A DNA stretch of 64,000 nt, taken from contig JAHHGV010000039.1 in NCBI GenBank assembly GCA_019359695.1, positions 1 through 64,000 on the forward strand, read 5' to 3'. Each line of letters starts with the position of its first letter. Positions within the stretch are counted from its first letter, which is position 1. This DNA is from Brasilonema angustatum HA4187-MV1. GTDB taxonomy: Bacteria; Cyanobacteriota; Cyanobacteriia; Cyanobacteriales; Nostocaceae. The notes beneath the pieces were generated by a model, which was not told the DNA's origin, searched no databases, and worked only from the letters and a program-made list of their open reading frames with translations. The translations under genes and the position numbers were made by a program. This document shows positions 28,317 through 38,593 of the stretch, one piece after another.

Positions 28317-30056
28317 ATGCGAGGTTTATTGACAAGCCGCTTCGCCTCTGGGCGAACTTTTCGAGAAGGTTCTGTTGGGTTGTTGCTTTTATTGGGACTG
28401 GGAGTGTTTGGGTTAATTATATTATGGCTAAGTAAATTCACTTTTGGTCGTAATTCATACAAAGCTATTGTGGAATTTGCAAATGCGGGCGGTATGCAAA
28501 AAGGAGCACCTGTTCGGTACAGAGGTGTAAAAGTAGGCACTATTTCTGCCATTCGACCAGGAGCAAATAACGTTGAGGTCGAAATTGAAATTACCAAACC
28601 CAAGCTGATTATTCCTAGCAATGTCGCAGTTGATGCTAATCAGTCTGGATTGATTGGCGAAAGCGTTCTTGACATCACACCAAAAACAGAGCTACCTCCT
28701 GGAGCTGTAGTAGGCAAACCCTTAGAAAAAAATTGTAACCCTCAAATTATTGTCTGTAATAATTCTCGATTAAAAGGTCAAATTGGAATCAGTACAGATG
28801 AACTGATTCGTTCAAGCACTCAGTTAGCAACTGTATACAGTGACCAGAAATTCTACGGTAATGTGAATAGAGCTGTAGAAAATACTGCTCTTGCTGCTGC
28901 AAATATTGCTGAGTTAAGTCGTAACTTCACAGTTTTAAGCAAAAACCTTCAACAACAACTAAACTCCTTTTCGGCGACGACTAATACAGTTCAAAAAGCA
29001 ACAACTCAACTGAGTGCATCCAGTACCAAAACTCTAAGTCAATTCGGTAATACTGCAGACCAATTTAGTTCCACTGCTAAAGAACTTCGTTTAACAAACA
29101 CTCAAGTTAGTAAGCTGATTAATAATCTTGATAATCTAGTTACTAGCAACCGCTCTTCACTTGTTGCAGCCTTAAACAATATCACCGAAACTAGCAATCA
29201 GTTACGTAAAACAGTTAGCAGTTTTTCACCTGCTGTTAATCGTGTAACTCAAGGAGAATTAATCAAAAATTTAGAAACTTTGTCTGCAAATGCTGCACAA
29301 GCTTCTGCTAATTTGCGCCAAATCTCCAACAGCCTTAACAACCCTAATAACGTGGTGGTTCTGCAACAAACTTTAGATTCTGCACGAGTCACATTTGAAA
29401 ACACCCAAAAGATCACATCTGATTTAGATGAATTGACTGGAGATCCAGCTTTTCGGAAAAATTTACGACAACTTGTTAATGGTTTAAGTAGCTTGGTTTC
29501 CTCCACGCAGCAGATACAAGAGCACACGCAAATTGCCAGTACTCTAGACTCAGTCAAAGCTGTTGTTAACAATTCTAATGTGGCAATTTCCGTACCCGAG
29601 ACAAACCAAGAGCAGACGTCATTTAGTCTGCCATTGACAGCTACCAAAAGTGCTGAGAAAACGTTTCAACCTACCACTATTACTGTGGCGAATCCCACAC
29701 CAAGTAATCGTCCACAGCAGATGATGTTCGATCTCTCACCTGGTGCGACCAAAAGTGCTGAGAAAACGTTTCAACCTACTACCATTACTGTGGCGAATCC
29801 CACCCCAAGTACTCGTCAACAGCAGATGATGTTCAATCTCTCACCTGGTGCAACTAAAAGTGCTGAGAAAACGTTTCAACCTACTACCATTACTGTGACT
29901 TCTTCCACTCCAAACACTGAACAACAATCATCTGATACTAAAAGTGCTAGTAAGCAGCCTCAACGTACTAGTGATCAGGTGACTCCCTCTTTAGCTCAAG
30001 AAAACCTTTTGAGGAAACTGAGGGAACATCGTGAGCAGGGGAAATTAGGTGAGTAG
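28317..30056 (+). CDS. MlaD/TGD2-like MCE-domain lipid-binding protein
   Basis: The 579-residue protein has one N-terminal membrane helix (about 18-40), then an MCE domain (about 48-125: FANAGGMQKGAPVRYRGVKVG, SGLIGESVLDITP). A very long Asn/Ser/Thr/Gln-rich helical region follows (about 150-440), probably forming a coiled tunnel or bridge. The C-terminal tail has three 35-residue direct repeats starting KSAEKTFQPTTITV. MCE proteins bind lipids in the periplasm for an ABC transporter, and the MlaF-like ATPase gene is just upstream. ATG 28317 is chosen over GTG 28302 because AGGTGAGGA stands at a good distance before it. A hairpin near 30105-30131 may end the unit. Confidence 0.87.
   Translation: MRGLLTSRFASGRTFREGSVGLLLLLGLGVFGLIILWLSKFTFGRNSYKAIVEFANAGGMQKGAPVRYRGVKVGTISAIRPGANNVEVEIEITKPKLIIPSNVAVDANQSGLIGESVLDITPKTELPPGAVVGKPLEKNCNPQIIVCNNSRLKGQIGISTDELIRSSTQLATVYSDQKFYGNVNRAVENTALAAANIAELSRNFTVLSKNLQQQLNSFSATTNTVQKATTQLSASSTKTLSQFGNTADQFSSTAKELRLTNTQVSKLINNLDNLVTSNRSSLVAALNNITETSNQLRKTVSSFSPAVNRVTQGELIKNLETLSANAAQASANLRQISNSLNNPNNVVVLQQTLDSARVTFENTQKITSDLDELTGDPAFRKNLRQLVNGLSSLVSSTQQIQEHTQIASTLDSVKAVVNNSNVAISVPETNQEQTSFSLPLTATKSAEKTFQPTTITVANPTPSNRPQQMMFDLSPGATKSAEKTFQPTTITVANPTPSTRQQQMMFNLSPGATKSAEKTFQPTTITVTSSTPNTEQQSSDTKSASKQPQRTSDQVTPSLAQENLLRKLREHREQGKLGE
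29643..29957 (+). repeat. Three 105-bp direct repeats in the MCE gene
   Basis: The unit beginning AAAAGTGCTGAGAAAACG starts at 29646, 29751 and 29856, so the period is exactly 105 bases (35 codons). The first two units are nearly identical; the third diverges at its end. It encodes the tail repeats. Confidence 0.9.
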
Positions 30057-30186
30057 AGAATACGACAGAGCAAACGCATCTAAGTTACCCGCCTTATAAC
30101 AAGAGCGCTAAACGGAGTACCGTTATAGCGTGGGGCGAGGGCGCGAAGAAGCTAAAGCTTTTCCCAGAACTTGGAAGCTTAGCAGC

Positions 30187-30867
30187 ATGACACCAACAAA
30201 AGCTATCACGGACGCGATTACCAGTCTGGCGGACGCAGAGAACCGCTTTGGGTTCGTCCGCATTGAGTCCGAGGGGTTTTTCTCGGAGTGGTGCGAAAAA
30301 TTACCAGCCCTAACCGAAGCTGACAAAGCGAACCTCGATGTCCTACGACGCAGGTATCTTTACCACCGGGCTAGCGGTAATTTGCTAAAGGGGACGGTTA
30401 TGCTGTTGCTGGTTTCCCCGTTACTGGCGCTTGCTGGGTTTTACGATCCGCCGTTCCGCATCAAGGCAGAAGAATCAGTGAATGTCGTAGTGGATGATGG
30501 TGAGGAGATTTTGCGCGGACGGATTGATGTGAAGTCTGCCGGACAGAAGATTCTGTCCGGCGAGCTTCACGTGCTGGTGCTGCAAGATCGCTTTTGGGTG
30601 ATGGTGCTGGAATCTAAAAAAACCACGCTGTCGGTGTGGTCGGCATTACCGCAAGCCCTGGCGTATCTGATGGCGAACCTAAACCCCAATCTACCCGTAT
30701 TTGGTATGGTGACGAATGGCGATGATATTTTGTTTGTCAAGGTGGAACAGGCGGATACGCCACAGTACGATTTGTCACGGGTTTTCGCGCCGTTTACTTC
30801 TGTTAGAGAACTGTACAGCGTTTTGCAAAGCCTCAAGCGGTTTGGTCAGGCAGTTACCTGTGTGTAA
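30187..30867 (+). CDS. PD-(D/E)XK cyanobacterial nuclease-like protein
   Basis: This 226-residue soluble protein belongs to the group of cyanobacterial proteins related to type I restriction HsdR N-domains, as does the broken gene at 3666-4297. The acid-then-ExK core is readable: LRGRIDVKSA (Asp), VMVLESKKTTLSVWSALPQALAYL (Glu-x-Lys), then PVFGMVTNGDDILFVKV. A Leu-rich segment near 75-90 (VMLLLVSPLLALAGFY) is a family feature rather than a membrane span. No methylase or helicase is near, so a restriction role is not supported. ATG 30187 matches the family start better than an upstream GTG at 30130. Confidence 0.75.
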   Translation: MTPTKAITDAITSLADAENRFGFVRIESEGFFSEWCEKLPALTEADKANLDVLRRRYLYHRASGNLLKGTVMLLLVSPLLALAGFYDPPFRIKAEESVNVVVDDGEEILRGRIDVKSAGQKILSGELHVLVLQDRFWVMVLESKKTTLSVWSALPQALAYLMANLNPNLPVFGMVTNGDDILFVKVEQADTPQYDLSRVFAPFTSVRELYSVLQSLKRFGQAVTCV

Positions 30868-30998
30868 TTACCCACAGTGCTATGAGTCATCTCAAAAGAG
30901 CGAAAACGCTTATTCCAATTCTTGCCAGCCAATCACGGGAAAATCTCACAACCAAACATAAAAATGTATTTCCCCTACACCCCTTTTTCAAGCCAGTA

Positions 30999-31289
30999 CT
31001 AATTCCAATCTTCTTCTTCTTTTTTGCCCCGACTTTTGTAAATACCCCCACGACTGTGTAAGGCGCGTGTTTTCTCAAAAAGTTCTTCTTCGCTCAGATT
31101 CCACTGCAACAAAATCTTATCCAAATCGCTTTGAATATCTCTTGCCCCAGGAAAACTGGAATAGCGAATTCGCAATCTAGCTAATTCTGCTAAATTATAA
31201 TCAGTCGCCTCACCAACCAGTAAGTTTTCAATGATGGGGCGATCGCGATTGTACAACGGGTGCTGTTGGTCTTTATTTGCTTTACTCAT
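30999..31289 (-). CDS. DUF3288 family protein
   Basis: This 96-residue soluble protein has the cyanobacterial DUF3288 pattern: QQHPLYNRDRPIIENLL, then DYNLAELARLRIRY, a GARDIQSDLDKILLQW segment, and a basic-acidic tail ending EEDWN. The family is conserved across cyanobacteria without a known function. The gene stands alone, divergent from clpC with a 400-base gap. Confidence 0.85.
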   Translation of the reverse strand: MSKANKDQQHPLYNRDRPIIENLLVGEATDYNLAELARLRIRYSSFPGARDIQSDLDKILLQWNLSEEELFEKTRALHSRGGIYKSRGKKEEEDWN

Positions 31290-31687
31290 CTTGATTTTAG
31301 GTTGTCAATTCGGACTCGTAAGTGAAGCGCTGTTTATTGTGACATAAACTACCGCTAACCGCCAACGAATGACTACTAATAATTATCCGTCTCTTCGCTT
31401 GTATTGACGCTCCTGACGGGTAACACGCCTAAACTCTTACGGCTCTCACTACTGTCACTCGACTTAAAATAAAGATACATTATCCATAAGAAAGTACACA
31501 AAAATTCAGGTGAGGGTGAATCTTAGATAGTGATGAGTGCGAATTGTGTGCTGAGTGACGAGAACCGAGTGCTAAATACAATTTCCTAGCACCCGCCATT
31601 CATATTCCTCAGAACTACCGTCAGGCTTCATTCTCTATACTACTGAAATCACCATTAGCCCAAGCAGCAAGGGAGCAAAAACCCAAT
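31290..31687. other. Spacer between DUF3288 gene and clpC
   Basis: The divergent promoter region shows no repeat family member and no clear operator. A run GTGATGAGTGCGAATTG / GTGCTGAGTGACGAG near 31530-31565 is weakly repetitive. Confidence 0.4.
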
Positions 31688-34141
31688 ATGTTTGAACACT
31701 TCACATCCGAAGCCATTAAAGTCATTATGCTAGCCCAGGAAGAGGCGCGTCGCCTGGGACACAATTTCGTAGGAACGGAGCAAATTCTCCTAGGGCTGAT
31801 TGGAGAAGGATCAGGGGTTGCTGCCAAAGTGCTGACCGACTTGGGCGTTACCCTCAAAGATGCACGTCGCGAAGTCGAAAGAATTATAGGTCGGGGTTCT
31901 GGTTTTGTACCCCCGGAAATTCCTTTTACTCCCAAGGTGAAAAGTTTGTTTGAGCAAGGCTTTAAGGAAGCTCGCAGCTTGGGAAATAATTATATAGGTA
32001 CTGAACACTTACTCTTGGGATTAACTGAAGCTGGTGAAGGTGTCGCCGCTAAAGTCCTGCAAAATTTGGGGCTTGATTTGTCGCAAATCCGCACTGCAGT
32101 TATTCGTCAGTTGGGTGAGGCGACATCTGTTTCCGGTTCCCGTGGCGGCGGTTCAAGACGTACCCAAAATTTAACTTTAGAGGAATTTGGTAGAAATCTT
32201 ACCAAACAAGCGCAAGAAGGCAATCTCGATCCTGTTGTCGGTCGCGAAAAGGAAATTGAGCGTGCAGTCCAAATTTTGGGACGCCGCACTAAGAACAATC
32301 CTGTGCTGATTGGGGAACCAGGAGTTGGTAAAACAGCGATCGCCGAAGGTCTTGCCCAACGCATTGTAAACCAAGATGTTCCCGACATTCTACAAGACAA
32401 GCAAGTCATCAGCCTCGACATGGGGTCAGTGGTGGCTGGTACTCGCTTCCGTGGCGATTTTGAAGAACGCCTCAAGAAAATCATGGATGAAATCCGCACA
32501 GCTGGTAATATCATCCTGGTAATAGATGAAGTTCACACTTTGGTTGGTGCTGGCGGCACAGAAGGTGGTATGGATGCAGCTAACATCCTGAAGCCCGCAT
32601 TGGCACGAGGTGAACTCCAGTGTATTGGCGCAACCACTCTTGATGAGTACCGTCAACACATAGAGCGCGATGCAGCCCTAGAGCGTCGTTTCCAACCGAT
32701 TATGATCGGTGAACCATCGGTTGAAGAAACTATCCAGATATTATACGGGTTGCGCTCTGCTTACGAGCAGCATCACAAAGTCCAAATCTCTGATGCAGCA
32801 GTCGTTGCTGCAGCTAACTTGTCAGACCGCTACATTAGCGATCGCTTCTTACCTGATAAAGCTATTGACTTGATTGATGAAGCAGGTTCTCGTGTTCGCC
32901 TACGGAACTCTCTCAAGTCTGCTGATCGCGAACTCAAGCGCGAATTGGCGCTAGTGAATAAGCAAAAGCAGGAATCTGTCAAAACTCAGGACTTTGATAA
33001 AGCTGGTAAACTGCGCGATCAAGAGTTGGAACTTGAAACCAAATTGCGTGATTCACAAGAAGACAAATCTGTCAATAGCCCAATTGTTGATGAGGAAGAT
33101 ATTGCTCAGATTGTCGCTTCTTGGACTGGCGTTCCAGTCAACAAGTTGACTGAATCTGAATCAGAGATGCTGTTGCATTTAGAAGACACTCTTCACCAGC
33201 GTCTCATCGGTCAAGAGCAAGCAGTAACCGCAGTTTCTAAATCCATCCGTCGCGCTAGAGTTGGGTTAAAAAATCCTAACCGACCGATAGCAAGCTTTAT
33301 CTTCTCTGGTCCCACAGGAGTAGGTAAGACAGAATTGGCGAAAGCATTGGCTTCTTACTTCTTTGGTGCTGAAGATGCGATGATTCGTGTGGATATGTCC
33401 GAATTCATGGAACGCCACACCGTTTCTAAGCTGATTGGTTCACCTCCTGGTTTCGTTGGATACGACGAAGGTGGACAACTCACTGAAGCAGTACGTCGCA
33501 AACCTTATACGGTAGTGCTATTCGACGAAATCGAAAAAGCGCATCCCGATGTCTTCAATATGCTGCTGCAAATCTTGGATGACGGTCGTCTCACCGATGC
33601 TAAAGGTCGGACAGTGGACTTCAAGAACACACTGATTATCATGACTTCTAACATCGGTTCTAAAGTGATTGAAAAAGGTGGTGGTGGTTTGGGCTTCCAG
33701 TTTAGCGAAGATGAAGCTGAGGCTACTTACAACCGGATTAAAATGCTGGTGAATGAAGAACTCAAATCATACTTCCGCCCAGAATTCCTCAACCGTCTTG
33801 ATGAGATTATTGTCTTTACTCAACTTAAGAAAGATGAAATCAAGCAAATTGCTGATATAATGTTGCGCGAAGTCGCAATCCGCTTGACTGAGAAGGGAAT
33901 AACTCTGGAAGTGAGTGATCGCTTCAAAGATCGTGTGTTGCAAGAAGGCTACAACCCCAGCTACGGCGCAAGACCGTTACGTCGGGCAATTATGCGCCTC
34001 TTAGAAGATTCTCTGGCTGAAGCGATCCTCTCAGGTGAGATTGGAGAAGGTGACACAGCTATTGTGGATGTGGACGATGACGGTCAAGTCAAAGTCAACA
34101 AGTCCGAGAAGCGAGAGTTGTTACTGGCAAATCTTGGCTAA
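31688..34141 (+). CDS. clpC: ATP-dependent Clp protease ATPase subunit ClpC
   Basis: ClpC is the class-1 AAA+ unfoldase that feeds ClpP-type proteases. The 817-residue protein has the double Clp-N repeat (about 1-150), the first AAA domain with Walker A GEPGVGKT at 209-216, a short middle UVR-like helix (about 425-445), and the second AAA domain with Walker A GPTGVGKT at 541-548. [14 protein letters not shown] loop follows. The P-loop F/VGF peptide for ClpP docking is expected in the second domain. It is the essential cyanobacterial/plastid type. clpP is present about 10 kb downstream on the other strand. Confidence 0.98.
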   Translation: MFEHFTSEAIKVIMLAQEEARRLGHNFVGTEQILLGLIGEGSGVAAKVLTDLGVTLKDARREVERIIGRGSGFVPPEIPFTPKVKSLFEQGFKEARSLGNNYIGTEHLLLGLTEAGEGVAAKVLQNLGLDLSQIRTAVIRQLGEATSVSGSRGGGSRRTQNLTLEEFGRNLTKQAQEGNLDPVVGREKEIERAVQILGRRTKNNPVLIGEPGVGKTAIAEGLAQRIVNQDVPDILQDKQVISLDMGSVVAGTRFRGDFEERLKKIMDEIRTAGNIILVIDEVHTLVGAGGTEGGMDAANILKPALARGELQCIGATTLDEYRQHIERDAALERRFQPIMIGEPSVEETIQILYGLRSAYEQHHKVQISDAAVVAAANLSDRYISDRFLPDKAIDLIDEAGSRVRLRNSLKSADRELKRELALVNKQKQESVKTQDFDKAGKLRDQELELETKLRDSQEDKSVNSPIVDEEDIAQIVASWTGVPVNKLTESESEMLLHLEDTLHQRLIGQEQAVTAVSKSIRRARVGLKNPNRPIASFIFSGPTGVGKTELAKALASYFFGAEDAMIRVDMSEFMERHTVSKLIGSPPGFVGYDEGGQLTEAVRRKPYTVVLFDEIEKAHPDVFNMLLQILDDGRLTDAKGRTVDFKNTLIIMTSNIGSKVIEKGGGGLGFQFSEDEAEATYNRIKMLVNEELKSYFRPEFLNRLDEIIVFTQLKKDEIKQIADIMLREVAIRLTEKGITLEVSDRFKDRVLQEGYNPSYGARPLRRAIMRLLEDSLAEAILSGEIGEGDTAIVDVDDDGQVKVNKSEKRELLLANLG

Positions 34142-34465
34142 GATTCGGTATAATGTCGCTTTTTGACTGATGGCACTTTTTAATAGTAGGGTGGGCATGG
34201 GTAGTGTCCACCCTACTGTTGTCAAGGTGACTTTTTTGCAGTAGCTAAAAGTTGAGCGGTGGAGAGATGATGATGCGGTAGGTCGTATTTTGGAGAGTCT
34301 TTCTTTTCAAAAATGATACCAATTAAAAAAAATACGACAGATGGAATGCTAAAAGCAATTACCAGTAAGTCTTTTACAATCACGCCAGTTCGCTCAAGTC
34401 GGGAGACAGGCTCACGCGACTGGCTCCAAAATCTAAAATCTAAAATCCAAAATGGTATGACTATT
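34142..34465. other. Spacer between convergent clpC and argB
   Basis: It contains a hairpin at 34184-34217 (AGTAGGGTGGGCA and TGTCCACCCTACT), and a copy of the dispersed CGCCAGT..ACTGGC module at about 34382-34424. No gene is seen. Confidence 0.6.
34184..34217. repeat. GTAGGGTGGGCA-type hairpin repeat
   Basis: The inverted arms AGTAGGGTGGGCA and TGTCCACCCTACT enclose a short loop. A related element with a longer loop lies at 49889-49953. It may act as the clpC terminator. Confidence 0.65.
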
Positions 34466-35362
34466 CTAAATTATAAACTGCGAGCCAACAAGCATTGTAC
34501 CGATACCAACATCAGTAAAGATTTCCAGTAGCAGTGCGTGTGGAATACGACCATCAATGATATGAGCTGCACGAACTCCTTGAGCGAGCGATCGCACACA
34601 ACAATTGACTTTGGGAATCATCCCACCACTGACAACACCTGTTGTAATTAACTCGCGGGCTTGTTGAATGTCTACTCTTTGAATCAGGGTAGAAGGATCT
34701 TTATAATCCTTGAGAATTCCCCTCGTATCCGTTAGCAAAATCAACTTTTCCGCCCCTATAGCTGCTGCTATTTCTCCTGCAACAGTATCTGCATTAATAT
34801 TGTAAGGTTGTCCTGTCTCGTCTGCTGCGACGCTAGACACAACAGGAATATAGCCATTATTAACTAGTGTCTCCAAAATTTTGGTATCGACAGAGCAAAC
34901 TTCTCCCACAAAACCTATGCCTTCTTCACCTTGAGGTCTAGCCTTGATTAAGTTACCATCTTTGCCGCACATTCCCACTGCTGAACCACCAGCTTTGCTA
35001 ATCAAGGTAACTATTTCTTTATTAACTCGACCAACTAACACCATTTCCACAACATCCATTGTGGGAGCATCAGTCACTCGCAAACCATTTTTAAATTGGG
35101 CTTCGATTCCCAGTTTACTCAGCCAACTATTAATTTCTGGTCCACCCCCATGCACCACAATTGGTCGTAAACCAACACAAGATAGGAATACGATGTCACG
35201 GATGACTTTATCTTTAAGATTACTATCTTTCATTGCCGCGCCACCGTATTTAACGACAATAGTTCGACCACTAAATTGTTGAATGTAGGGTAGTGCTTCG
35301 CTTAGCACTTCTACCCGGCTGGCGGCATCTTGCTTTATCATGTGCTCAGTTTCGCTGACCAT
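34466..35362 (-). CDS. argB: Acetylglutamate kinase
   Basis: ArgB phosphorylates N-acetylglutamate in arginine synthesis. It is the classical target of PII control in cyanobacteria. The 298-residue protein has the Lys-Tyr-Gly-Gly nucleotide motif ([10 protein letters not shown]), the substrate motif [10 protein letters not shown], and the [12 protein letters not shown] and [11 protein letters not shown] signatures. The N-terminal helix before [11 protein letters not shown] is the extension typical of arginine-inhibited, hexameric enzymes. The gene is followed upstream (on the same strand) by aroK after about 100 bases. Confidence 0.97.
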   Translation of the reverse strand: MVSETEHMIKQDAASRVEVLSEALPYIQQFSGRTIVVKYGGAAMKDSNLKDKVIRDIVFLSCVGLRPIVVHGGGPEINSWLSKLGIEAQFKNGLRVTDAPTMDVVEMVLVGRVNKEIVTLISKAGGSAVGMCGKDGNLIKARPQGEEGIGFVGEVCSVDTKILETLVNNGYIPVVSSVAADETGQPYNINADTVAGEIAAAIGAEKLILLTDTRGILKDYKDPSTLIQRVDIQQARELITTGVVSGGMIPKVNCCVRSLAQGVRAAHIIDGRIPHALLLEIFTDVGIGTMLVGSQFII

Positions 35363-35468
35363 TATGGGAAGCTATTGTATAGATATCGCGGTTTTAGTTT
35401 CGGTCAATAAAATCCTAATATTGTAGTTAAAGTATTATCTACCTACAAAATAGAAATTTTTATCTTTA

Positions 35469-36044
35469 CTAAAAATTGTTATCATTATTAATAGTAGACA
35501 ATACTCCAGGTTTAAGAACGCTAGGAATTTGCTCTATAATTTTTGTGGCAATTTCTTCTGGGGTTTCTCCTTCGTTTACGGTAATTCGCAAATCTGCTTG
35601 TCGGTAAAGATGTTGTCTTTGTTCCAGGAGAAATTGCAGCTTTGCTTTGCGATCAACATTTTGCAGCAGTGGTCTTGTTGTATCTTCTGCTAATCGATCG
35701 CAAATTATTTCCACTGATGCATCCAGCCAGACAATTAAACCGTGGTGTAGGTAACTCCAGTTTTGTTGTTGTACAACAATACCTCCACCTGTTGCGATGA
35801 CAAGCTTGGTGAAAGCACAAACTTGTGACAGTACCTGAGTTTCTAATTGGCGAAACGTTGGTTCTCCAAGTTCTGCAAATAATTGAGTTATCGATTTTCC
35901 ACCAGCAGCCTTCTCTACACAAGCGTCAATATCAACGAATCCGTAGCCCAAATTCTGTGCCAAGAAGCGTCCTATAGTCGTCTTGCCAACGCCCATAATG
36001 CCAATTAGGTACAGATTAACCCCTTTTAACAAGTCAATAGTCAT
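35469..36044 (-). CDS. aroK: Shikimate kinase
   Basis: Shikimate kinase phosphorylates shikimate on the way to chorismate. The 191-residue protein has Walker A GIMGVGKT (14-21), the DID metal/substrate motif near 35-37, the ATGGGIV substrate loop, and the RPLL lid Arg. The start at 36044 (MTIDLLKGVNLYLIG) matches the family length. An in-frame start at 36155 would add 37 residues of no known function. The ribosome site is weak for both. The gene shares its strand with argB downstream and could be co-transcribed with it. Confidence 0.95.
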   Translation of the reverse strand: MTIDLLKGVNLYLIGIMGVGKTTIGRFLAQNLGYGFVDIDACVEKAAGGKSITQLFAELGEPTFRQLETQVLSQVCAFTKLVIATGGGIVVQQQNWSYLHHGLIVWLDASVEIICDRLAEDTTRPLLQNVDRKAKLQFLLEQRQHLYRQADLRITVNEGETPEEIATKIIEQIPSVLKPGVLSTINNDNNF

Positions 36045-36633
36045 GATTGTTTGTAGTTGCCCTTCAGCATTAAGACTAACTACTTCTGACTTTACTTTAA
36101 ATCTATTTTTAGCTTCTGTAAATTCTTTGTCTAGTTTATTCAAACCAGACACCATAACTACCGTTATTTATTTCAAGTTAGCGAAGAAAACACTATAACT
36201 ATCTTTTATCTTAATTCACATTATATAAATAATAAACTTATATTAATTGAGTAACATTTGTTAGGGAATTTGCCTATTGTTACTTACGTATTTTTGGGCT
36301 TATATGCAAATTTAAGAAATCTTGATTGAAACTTTATTGTGATTATGTCGGTCAACATATACGAGCTTGACTACCACTGAATTGCACATTTTTGTGTACA
36401 AAAATACACTATTTTTCTCAAGCACTACATCGGTGTCACACTAATGAGTTGCAGTAAGCTGTAGTCAGCAAACCAGTGTTTTCGATCAAGGTGTAAAAGA
36501 TGACAATTTCTCATGACAAATACAAAAAATATCTGCCAACTAAGCCGTTGAGGTACAAAGCCATTGCATATTTTATCGAGAACAACCTGATTAAATAACT
36601 GTGCCATAAGTGTGGTCGTTTGAGGTTTCAACC
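36045..36633. other. AT-rich spacer between aroK and a small conserved gene
   Basis: This divergent region holds the aroK promoter (minus) and that of the 63-residue protein (plus). It is AT-rich with no repeat family member. If aroK starts at 36155 the spacer is shorter. Confidence 0.4.
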
Positions 36634-36825
36634 ATGATTCGGATTCGAGATGTTGTGCAAAAAGCTTTAGCAACCGGCTATTTGACCGTTGAGGCAGAAA
36701 ATCAACTGCGACAGCTGCTGACAACCCGCTATGATCTTGAAGATTTAAATGCTTTCATGAGCTTGCAGGAAGCTGCTATGACCGGAAAAGTTAAGCAGGA
36801 GTCACGTGGGGGATGTGGAATTTAA
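36634..36825 (+). CDS. Small conserved cyanobacterial protein
   Basis: This 63-residue protein starts MIRIRDVVQKALATGYLTVEA and continues with NQLRQLLTTRYDLEDLNAFMSLQEA, then VKQESRG. I recall near-identical small proteins across filamentous cyanobacteria, without a function. It is helical, soluble and has no Cys pairs. GAGG stands 13 bases before the ATG; a slightly longer frame from 36610 is less likely. It converges on the LapA-like gene with a gap of 20 bases. Confidence 0.7.
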   Translation: MIRIRDVVQKALATGYLTVEAENQLRQLLTTRYDLEDLNAFMSLQEAAMTGKVKQESRGGCGI

Positions 36826-36845
36826 TAGGGAGTATTCTATTGTAC

Positions 36846-37553
36846 TCAACGACGGGGGCGCTTGTCGGGATCTTCAATATCCTCATCGAGAAATCCCCAA
36901 TCATCATCCTGAGCTTGATTGGTTTGAGCTTGATTGGTCGTTGGTGGTTGATAAGGGGGGATAATAACTCGATAATCAGCATCGTAAACTGATTCAGTTT
37001 TCCCCACTCCAGAATTTTTCGGTTCGCGGTAGCTGTAGGAGTAAACTGAATCTGACTTGTTACTGCTTGATGGTTCTTGCTGACGTTCGTAAGTCTTAGA
37101 GTCCCTAACCTGTGTGTTTTGAGAATTGGGTGTAGGTGCTTGTTCTTTTTTTTCTTCGAAGTCCCAATCATCTGTGCTGTCATCTGTTTCCCAGTCATTA
37201 AGTGGATCACTAGTTCGTGTTGACTCAGTTTTACGATCTGATGATGAGGGAGAAGGACGGGGTGCTGGTTCTTCCTTAGGAGTTTGACTCTTTGCTGTCG
37301 AAGTTGCGGCTGTTCTCACCGGAGTTTGAGGTTGTTGTCCCGCAAAATAGTTAGAAAAGTTAAATAAGCTTGTGACGAATACAGTGGTAAAAGCACCCGC
37401 TGCAGTACTGAATAAAATCCAAATCGCCAGTGGTAATGCTTTAGATTTCATTCCCAAAAAGACCAGTGGGAGGACAGGTGACAGGTTTTGCACCAGTAAA
37501 AGCGTTAGTCCTCCTAACACCGTTAATAACAAAAATAAACGAAATACAGCCAT
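36846..37553 (-). CDS. LapA-like membrane protein with disordered tail
   Basis: This 235-residue protein has two N-terminal membrane helices (about 3-22 and 38-62) in the arrangement of LapA/DUF1049 domain proteins. A long hydrophilic tail follows, rich in Ser, Pro, Thr, Asp and Gln with several DDxD/WD patches (DDWDFEE, DDDWGFLDEDIEDPD). The tail is probably disordered and cytoplasmic. Similar proteins occur widely in Nostocales as hypotheticals. Its role is unknown. Upstream is a repeat cluster rather than another gene. Confidence 0.65.
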   Translation of the reverse strand: MAVFRLFLLLTVLGGLTLLLVQNLSPVLPLVFLGMKSKALPLAIWILFSTAAGAFTTVFVTSLFNFSNYFAGQQPQTPVRTAATSTAKSQTPKEEPAPRPSPSSSDRKTESTRTSDPLNDWETDDSTDDWDFEEKKEQAPTPNSQNTQVRDSKTYERQQEPSSSNKSDSVYSYSYREPKNSGVGKTESVYDADYRVIIPPYQPPTTNQAQTNQAQDDDWGFLDEDIEDPDKRPRR

Positions 37554-37969
37554 AGTTGTTTAGTCATTAGTCATTAGGAGGCAGTGCGGTGAGTCCAGCA
37601 CTGCGGGAGGGTTTCCCTCGTGCCGGCTCTGGCGTATGCGCAAAGCGCACGCCCAGAGGTCTAAAGCGCAGCGAGACCGCGGGGGTCTTCCCCGTAAGGG
37701 TGGACAGGTTTCACAGGCTACAGGAGCCAGTGCGTTGCGGTGAATCCAGCGCTGCAGGAGGGTTTCCCTCCGTAGGCGACGGGCGTTCCCGAAGGGAGCC
37801 AGTACTTGATGAGGGTTTCCCGACAGAGGTATCTGGCGTTTGGGTTCCCCCGCTAGTAGACGCCCACCAGAAGGCTTCCCGCTTGGCGTCACCTGCCGTT
37901 CATTAGTCAAAAAGTTTTTGAGTGTTGACTTTTGACTTTATCTTTATTACCCCATATTCCCTATTTTGA
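37554..37969. other. Repeat-filled spacer before ubiX
   Basis: The spacer starts with TAGTCAT heptamers (37560-37576), then carries about 300 bases of GC-rich modular repeats (37585-37905), and ends with AT-rich heptamer-like sequence. No gene is supported; open frames inside the repeats are by-products. Confidence 0.7.
37585..37905. repeat. Cluster of dispersed GC-rich modular repeats
   Basis: Modules CAGCACTGCGGGAGGGTTTC, CGGGCGTTCCCGAAGGGAGC, GAGGGTTTCCCGACAGAGG and CACGCCCAGAGGTC follow one another. The same modules occur singly at 44340-44418, 48850-48940 and elsewhere. Confidence 0.85.
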
Positions 37970-38593
37970 CTAATCTTGACGACCTTGCCATCTTTGAATA
38001 GGTATACAATCAACATCTAGTTGATCCAATGCACGGGCTACCACAAAATCAACTAAATCCTCAATGGTTTTGGGATTGTGATACCAGGCAGGAATGGCAG
38101 GAACAATTCTAGCTCCGGCTTCGGCTAAAGTCGTTAAGTTACGAAGGTGAATTAAGCTAAAGGGAGTTTCACGAGGAACGAGAATCAATTTTCGTCCCTC
38201 TTTGAGTTGGACATCCGCCGCCCGTTCGAGTAAATCGGAACTTAAGCCCGCTGCTAGCTTGGCTACTGTAGCCATACTGCATGGCATCACAATCATTCCT
38301 AGGGTGCGAAAGGAACCACTAGCAATGTTTGCCCCAACATTACCCCAAGAATGACAACATAGTTTGCCGCTCCCTTCGACTCCAGCTTGCTGTCGCCAAA
38401 ATTGCTCTTGTTGAGTGGCTTCTGCTGGCATACGAATATTCTGCTCAGATTGCCATACCATGTAAGTTGATTTGGAAGCAACTAGTTCAATTGCATACTC
38501 AGCTTCTAGCAGAAATTTAAGAGCACGAACAGCGTAAATCAGACCAGATGCACCTGATACGCCTAAAATCAGTGGTTTTGTATTAATTGACAC
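37970..38593 (-). CDS. ubiX: Flavin prenyltransferase UbiX
   Basis: UbiX makes prenyl-FMN, the cofactor of UbiD decarboxylases. The 207-residue protein has the FMN site GVSGASGLIYAVRAL (10-24), the central IVMPCSMATVAKLAAGLSSD and LILVPRETPFSLIHLRNL segments, and the end motif AFxxRP-like PAWYHNPKTIEDLVDF. The start is GTG. The gene stands alone between two spacers. In cyanobacteria it is part of the plastoquinone-type quinone pathway, with UbiD elsewhere. Confidence 0.95.
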   Translation of the reverse strand: MSINTKPLILGVSGASGLIYAVRALKFLLEAEYAIELVASKSTYMVWQSEQNIRMPAEATQQEQFWRQQAGVEGSGKLCCHSWGNVGANIASGSFRTLGMIVMPCSMATVAKLAAGLSSDLLERAADVQLKEGRKLILVPRETPFSLIHLRNLTTLAEAGARIVPAIPAWYHNPKTIEDLVDFVVARALDQLDVDCIPIQRWQGRQD

